Made by a program: the position numbers and the translations under genes
Notes under the pieces: generated by a model
What the model was told of the DNA's origin: nothing
What the model saw: the letters and a program-made list of their open reading frames with translations, nothing else
The model's database searches: none
In this document: positions 15,748 through 18,765 of the stretch, piece by piece
Position numbering within the stretch: the first letter of the stretch is position 1
How the letters are laid out: every line of letters starts with the position of its first letter
NCBI GenBank assembly: GCA_002411085.1
Contig: DHQK01000139.1
Coordinates: 1,664 to 20,428, forward strand
Source of the DNA: Marinilabilia sp. UBA5340
GTDB lineage: Bacteria; Bacteroidota; Bacteroidia; Bacteroidales; Marinilabiliaceae
DNA: 18,765 nucleotides
Direction of reading: 5' to 3'

Positions 15748-16479
15748 GATTGATAAGGATTATTGCCATTGAAATTTTAACCTTATTTAGCAAGTTTGCC
15801 CTTCATCGCATTTTTAGTCGCGAAGAGACGTTTCACTTAATTGGTTTTATCGACTTCTCCAATCTCCGATACATGAGGGATACCTCTAAAGTACTTATCT
15901 AAAAAGTTCCAAACTCCCCCCACGATTTTCTATTGGGCGTAGTCTAAATATCCGTATTTCAAGTGAACAGATTCTTTGTTAAGCACAGGATGATACGCAA
16001 ATTTGACTTCTGGAGTAGGCCTCTTTTTCTCTCAGGCTTTCAGTCTGGTTGTATCTTGCCTGTCTTTTGTATAAGGTAGGTAGAACCTGCCTGCTCTCTA
16101 TTTTTTATTGCTGACTTTGACGTTGTATGTCAGTGGGGAGAATTGAATTTTATTGGGATTGATATCTTTTTAATGTTTGATTGAAGTTGTAAGGGGTATA
16201 AATTGAATGAGTTTTGCGGTTTTTGGCTTTATTAGTTGTTGAGATACAGCTATTGGCTACTCCTATGATGGAATGCTGTCTTTTCTGACTTATTGAAAGG
16301 ATTGTGTCTTATTTAGAATGAATATAAAATAAGGATTTTTTATCTGTTATTAACTGGGCCGGAAGCAGGAAATTTCAAAGCCTCTAAGTGTTGAAATTAC
16401 AATTAATATAAATTTAGAAATAAAAATACTTTTTGATGTCTTGCTTTTTTTAGTATTCATTTTTAATTTAGCAACCCGA
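15748..16479. other. Long stretch without a convincing gene
   Basis: About 730 bases hold no long open frame on either strand. One minus-strand frame (15783-16169) reads like protein in places, for instance VWNFLDKYFRGIPHVSE, but has stops at 15837, 15930, 16032 and 16098. That is roughly the chance density, so a decayed gene is possible but unproven. A seven-pair hairpin (16075-16091) is followed by six T at 16101-16106, ten bases downstream, which is a poor terminator. No tRNA or known RNA is visible. Confidence 0.5.
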
Positions 16480-16508
16480 ACGGTAAGTGTTTTTTTAACA
16501 CTTTACGT
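16480..16508. promoter_or_regulatory. 29-bp palindrome, probable operator of the NrtR-like regulator
   Basis: ACGGTAAGTGTT (16480-16491), five T, then AACACTTTACGT (16497-16508) is an inverted repeat with 10 of 12 arm positions matching. The inner seven (AAGTGTT/AACACTT) are perfect. It ends six bases before the -7 box at 16514, so a bound protein would cover the -33 region. It lies 74 bases upstream of the regulator's ATG. Autoregulation is the natural reading, inferred from position and symmetry. Confidence 0.6.
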
Positions 16509-16513
16509 AAATC

Positions 16514-16521
16514 TAATTTTG
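16514..16521 (+). promoter_or_regulatory. -7 box of the regulator-transporter unit
   Basis: TAATTTTG is an exact TAnnTTTG match. The matching -33 region (about 16490-16496) is a run of T inside the palindrome at 16480-16508. The expected transcript start, near 16528, leaves a leader of about 55 bases before the ATG at 16583. Confidence 0.55.
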
Positions 16522-16582
16522 AAAAGGTAAGAGAATACAAAAATAACTATTGTCGGCTAATGTCGCAATCATTCAGGAAAGT

Positions 16583-17323
16583 ATGGTAAAGAAAAGATTA
16601 AATAATACAATTTCAGTTGATTGTGTGATTTTTGGATTTGATTTTGAAAAATTGAATGTTCTGCTGGTCGACCGGGTTTTGGTGGACGAAAAGTCAGGAA
16701 AGGAGTTGTTTTCAGATCTTACATTGACAGGTAACCACATTTTTGAGGATGAAAGTCTGGAGGATGCTGCTGCCCGTATTCTTTATGATCTGACCGGGCT
16801 GGAAAATATTTATCTGAAACAATTTGGTGCATTTGGAGACACCGAAAGATTGCTAAAACCCAATGATCAGGCCTGGCTCAAAGCCAGTGGAAGAGACCCG
16901 CATAGTCGAATTTTGTCGGTAGGGTATTATTCTCTTCTGGCCACCGAAAAGGTGACTCTTAAATGGAAAGGGCGAAACGTAAAATGGTATCCGGTTGCTG
17001 ACGTAACAGATCTGGCTTTTGATCATTACACCATTTTGCAATATGCCTTGCAGTCCCTGCGCAGAGAATTGCTTTATGAGCCTATTGGGTTTGAACTCTT
17101 GCCCGAAAAATTTACCCTTTCACAATTGCAAAAGTTATATGAAGTGGTGTTGGGAGTTGAGTTGGATAAACGGAATTTTCGAAAAAAAATAGCGCGGATG
17201 AAGTATCTCATTCCTTTGGATGAAAAGCAAAAAGGGGTGGCCCATAAGCCTGCCAGGTTGTATATGTTCAGTCGGGAAGTCTATGAGAAAACCCGGAAAG
17301 AAGTTTTTGATTTTAATATTTAA
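16583..17323 (+). CDS. NrtR/AraR-like transcription regulator (Nudix effector domain plus winged helix)
   Basis: This regulator of 246 residues has an N-terminal Nudix-like domain (about 10-150; SVDCVIFGFDFEKLNVLLVDR) and a C-terminal winged helix (about 165-240; LLPEKFTLSQLQKLYE and LDKRNFRKKI). The Nudix box runs from G50 to L73 and ends RILYDLTGL where active enzymes have REUxEExGU. The key glutamates are replaced, so it should bind a ligand rather than hydrolyse one. That is known for NrtR-family regulators, including sugar-responsive AraR types in Bacteroidetes. I chose ATG 16583; an in-frame TTG at 16550 would add 11 residues. A palindrome and promoter lie upstream, and a sugar symporter gene starts nine bases after the stop, so it probably controls uptake of that sugar. 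The ligand is unknown. Confidence 0.88.
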   Translation: MVKKRLNNTISVDCVIFGFDFEKLNVLLVDRVLVDEKSGKELFSDLTLTGNHIFEDESLEDAAARILYDLTGLENIYLKQFGAFGDTERLLKPNDQAWLKASGRDPHSRILSVGYYSLLATEKVTLKWKGRNVKWYPVADVTDLAFDHYTILQYALQSLRRELLYEPIGFELLPEKFTLSQLQKLYEVVLGVELDKRNFRKKIARMKYLIPLDEKQKGVAHKPARLYMFSREVYEKTRKEVFDFNI

Positions 17324-17332
17324 CAGGAATCT

Positions 17333-18765
17333 ATGTCCAATATTATTCAGAAATTAAGTTTTAAAGAGAAGGTTGGTTATGCCCTGGGTGATGCTGCAGC
17401 TAACATAGCATGGAGAGGGGTGGCCACTTTTCTGATAGTTTTTTATACCGATGTATTCGGGCTTAACCCCGCGGCTGTTGGCTTATTGATGTTGATTGCC
17501 CGTTCCAGTGACGGTATCAGTGATGTGTTGATGGGGATTGTAGGTGACCGCACTAATTCGAAATACGGGAAGTTTCGGCCTTGGATTCTCTGGACAGCAG
17601 TACCCTTGGGCGTTATTCTTTCTATGTTGTTTACGACTCCTGACCTTGGGCCCACTGGTAAAATAGTTTATGCCTATTCCACTTATATCTTGTTTACCCT
17701 CATTTATACCGCCAATAATGTTCCTTACGGGGCGTTGATGGCGGTGATGACCGGTGATGACAAAGAACGCACCAGTATTGGGTCTTATCGGATGGTAGGA
17801 GCTTTTGCAGGAGGTATGCTGGTTCAGGGAGCACTGCTACTGTTAGTGGCGCACTTCGGGAATATCAATCCTTCCATCGAAGTTGCCCAGATAGAAAATC
17901 AGAAATATGAAGTGGTGGTTTCCACACCTGAAAATGTGGAAAATGTTAATATCAAAACTGAAGACGGAGTGGCGCTTTTCAGCTGGGCTAATGCAGAGTT
18001 GGCGGATAGTTCGAATATTCCTACAAAAGGGAAAAGTTTCTCGATGGAGGCCAATAAAGAATATGCGTTTATAGTGGAAGGTGAACCGGAACTGGAAGCC
18101 GCCAAAATCCGGATTATTGATCAGAAACAGGGATACAGCAAGTCTATTTATCTCATGTCTATTGTGCTGGTGCTATCATTGTTTATCACTTTTGCAGCTA
18201 CCAAAGAACGGGTGCTTCCCCCAAAAACACAGGAGACTAACTTGTTGAAGGATCTGAAAGATCTGGTTAAGAATAAGCCCTGGTTGATTCTTTTAATTAT
18301 TGGCTTGCTCTTTAATATTTACAATTCTATAAAGCAGGGTATCACAGTCATTTATTTTACCCATTATCTGCACAATCAGTTATTGGCAGGGTCTTATATG
18401 GTGATGCTGATGATTGCTTCTATTCTGGGAGCCATGGCAACCTCCCCGTTGGGACGTCGGCTGGGTAAAAGAAAGTTGTTTATCTATGCACTGCTGTTCT
18501 CAGGTGGTGTTAACGCACTGATTGCCTTTTGCGGTCCGGAAGATACAACGGCCATATTCGCCATTGGAATTATTTCTGAATTTGGTGCAGCTATTTTCCC
18601 CACTTTGTTTTTTGCCATGTTGGGAGATGCTGCCGACTATTCTGAATATAAAAACGGAAGACGGGCGACCGGGCTGGTATACTCGGCAGGTTCTTTTGCT
18701 ACCAAGTTTGGAGGTGGTTTAGCGGGTGCCATCATTGGAGTAGTGCTGGCCTTCTTCCATTACGA
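17333..18765 (+). CDS. GPH-family (MFS) sugar:cation symporter, 3' end outside window
   Basis: The first 477 residues of an inner-membrane symporter of the glycoside-pentoside-hexuronide family are present. It starts MSNIIQKLSFKEKVGYALGD, the usual GPH beginning. ARSSDGISDVLMGIVGDR (56-73) carries the paired acidic residues (D60, D64) of the MelB cation site, followed by YGKFRPWIL. NNVPYGALMAVMTGDDKERT (128-147) and GDAADYSEYKNGRRATGL (431-448) are further family motifs. Between the fifth and sixth membrane segments (about 175-268) lie some 95 extra hydrophilic residues, where the family usually has a short loop; the usual topology puts this in the periplasm. It begins nine bases after the NrtR-like regulator and is probably cotranscribed. 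Substrate unknown; a pentose or its oligomer is a guess from the regulator type. Confidence 0.9.
   Translation, partial: MSNIIQKLSFKEKVGYALGDAAANIAWRGVATFLIVFYTDVFGLNPAAVGLLMLIARSSDGISDVLMGIVGDRTNSKYGKFRPWILWTAVPLGVILSMLFTTPDLGPTGKIVYAYSTYILFTLIYTANNVPYGALMAVMTGDDKERTSIGSYRMVGAFAGGMLVQGALLLLVAHFGNINPSIEVAQIENQKYEVVVSTPENVENVNIKTEDGVALFSWANAELADSSNIPTKGKSFSMEANKEYAFIVEGEPELEAAKIRIIDQKQGYSKSIYLMSIVLVLSLFITFAATKERVLPPKTQETNLLKDLKDLVKNKPWLILLIIGLLFNIYNSIKQGITVIYFTHYLHNQLLAGSYMVMLMIASILGAMATSPLGRRLGKRKLFIYALLFSGGVNALIAFCGPEDTTAIFAIGIISEFGAAIFPTLFFAMLGDAADYSEYKNGRRATGLVYSAGSFATKFGGGLAGAIIGVVLAFFHY

Noticed and set aside
16075..16091. Seven-pair hairpin with six T ten bases downstream
   Set aside because: The T run is too far from the stem and no gene ends just before it.

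Overview
The window reads as a chromosomal segment of a Bacteroidetes bacterium, probably of the Bacteroidales/Marinilabiliales type. The gene content supports this: a SurA/OstA-like envelope operon with Bacteroidetes-style lipoproteins, DUF5063 and DUF2795 proteins, and an NrtR-type Nudix regulator beside a sugar symporter. So does the repeated TAnnTTTG promoter -7 box, with no conspicuous Shine-Dalgarno sequences. I see no rRNA, tRNA, CRISPR array, insertion sequence or phage gene. No organism could be named from sequence alone.

Positions 1-7691 (minus strand) hold a nucleic-acid metabolism cluster. In transcription order these are a short-form RecQ helicase, a DUF5063 protein, a DEDDy 3'-5' exonuclease, an RlmI-like rRNA methyltransferase, a DEAD-box RNA helicase, and Tex, which is cut off at the window edge. 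Several of the gaps carry their own -7-like box, and a strong imperfect hairpin lies just upstream of tex.

Positions 7692-9433 hold a divergent promoter region, then guaB (IMP dehydrogenase) with a well-formed intrinsic terminator. Positions 9441-14589 (plus strand) look like an outer-membrane biogenesis operon. It has a good TTTG-N20-TAnnTTTG promoter, a SurA-like lipoprotein without a recognisable parvulin domain, a SurA with two parvulin-like domains, an uncharacterised lipoprotein, and a large OstA/LptA-like protein. It probably supplies periplasmic chaperoning of outer-membrane proteins and LPS transport.

A near-perfect bidirectional terminator (14686-14723) separates this operon from two minus-strand genes: a small DUF2795 protein and a PduO-type cobalamin adenosyltransferase. 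About 870 bases without a convincing gene follow.

The right end (16480-18765) is the most distinctive part. A 29-bp imperfect palindrome sits at the -33 region of a promoter for an NrtR/AraR-like regulator whose Nudix box has lost its catalytic glutamates. Nine bases after it starts a GPH-family sugar:cation symporter, truncated by the window, with about 95 extra residues in a loop predicted to be periplasmic. This looks like a self-regulated carbohydrate uptake unit. I found nothing that proves a wholly new system; the transporter insert and the operator are the best leads.
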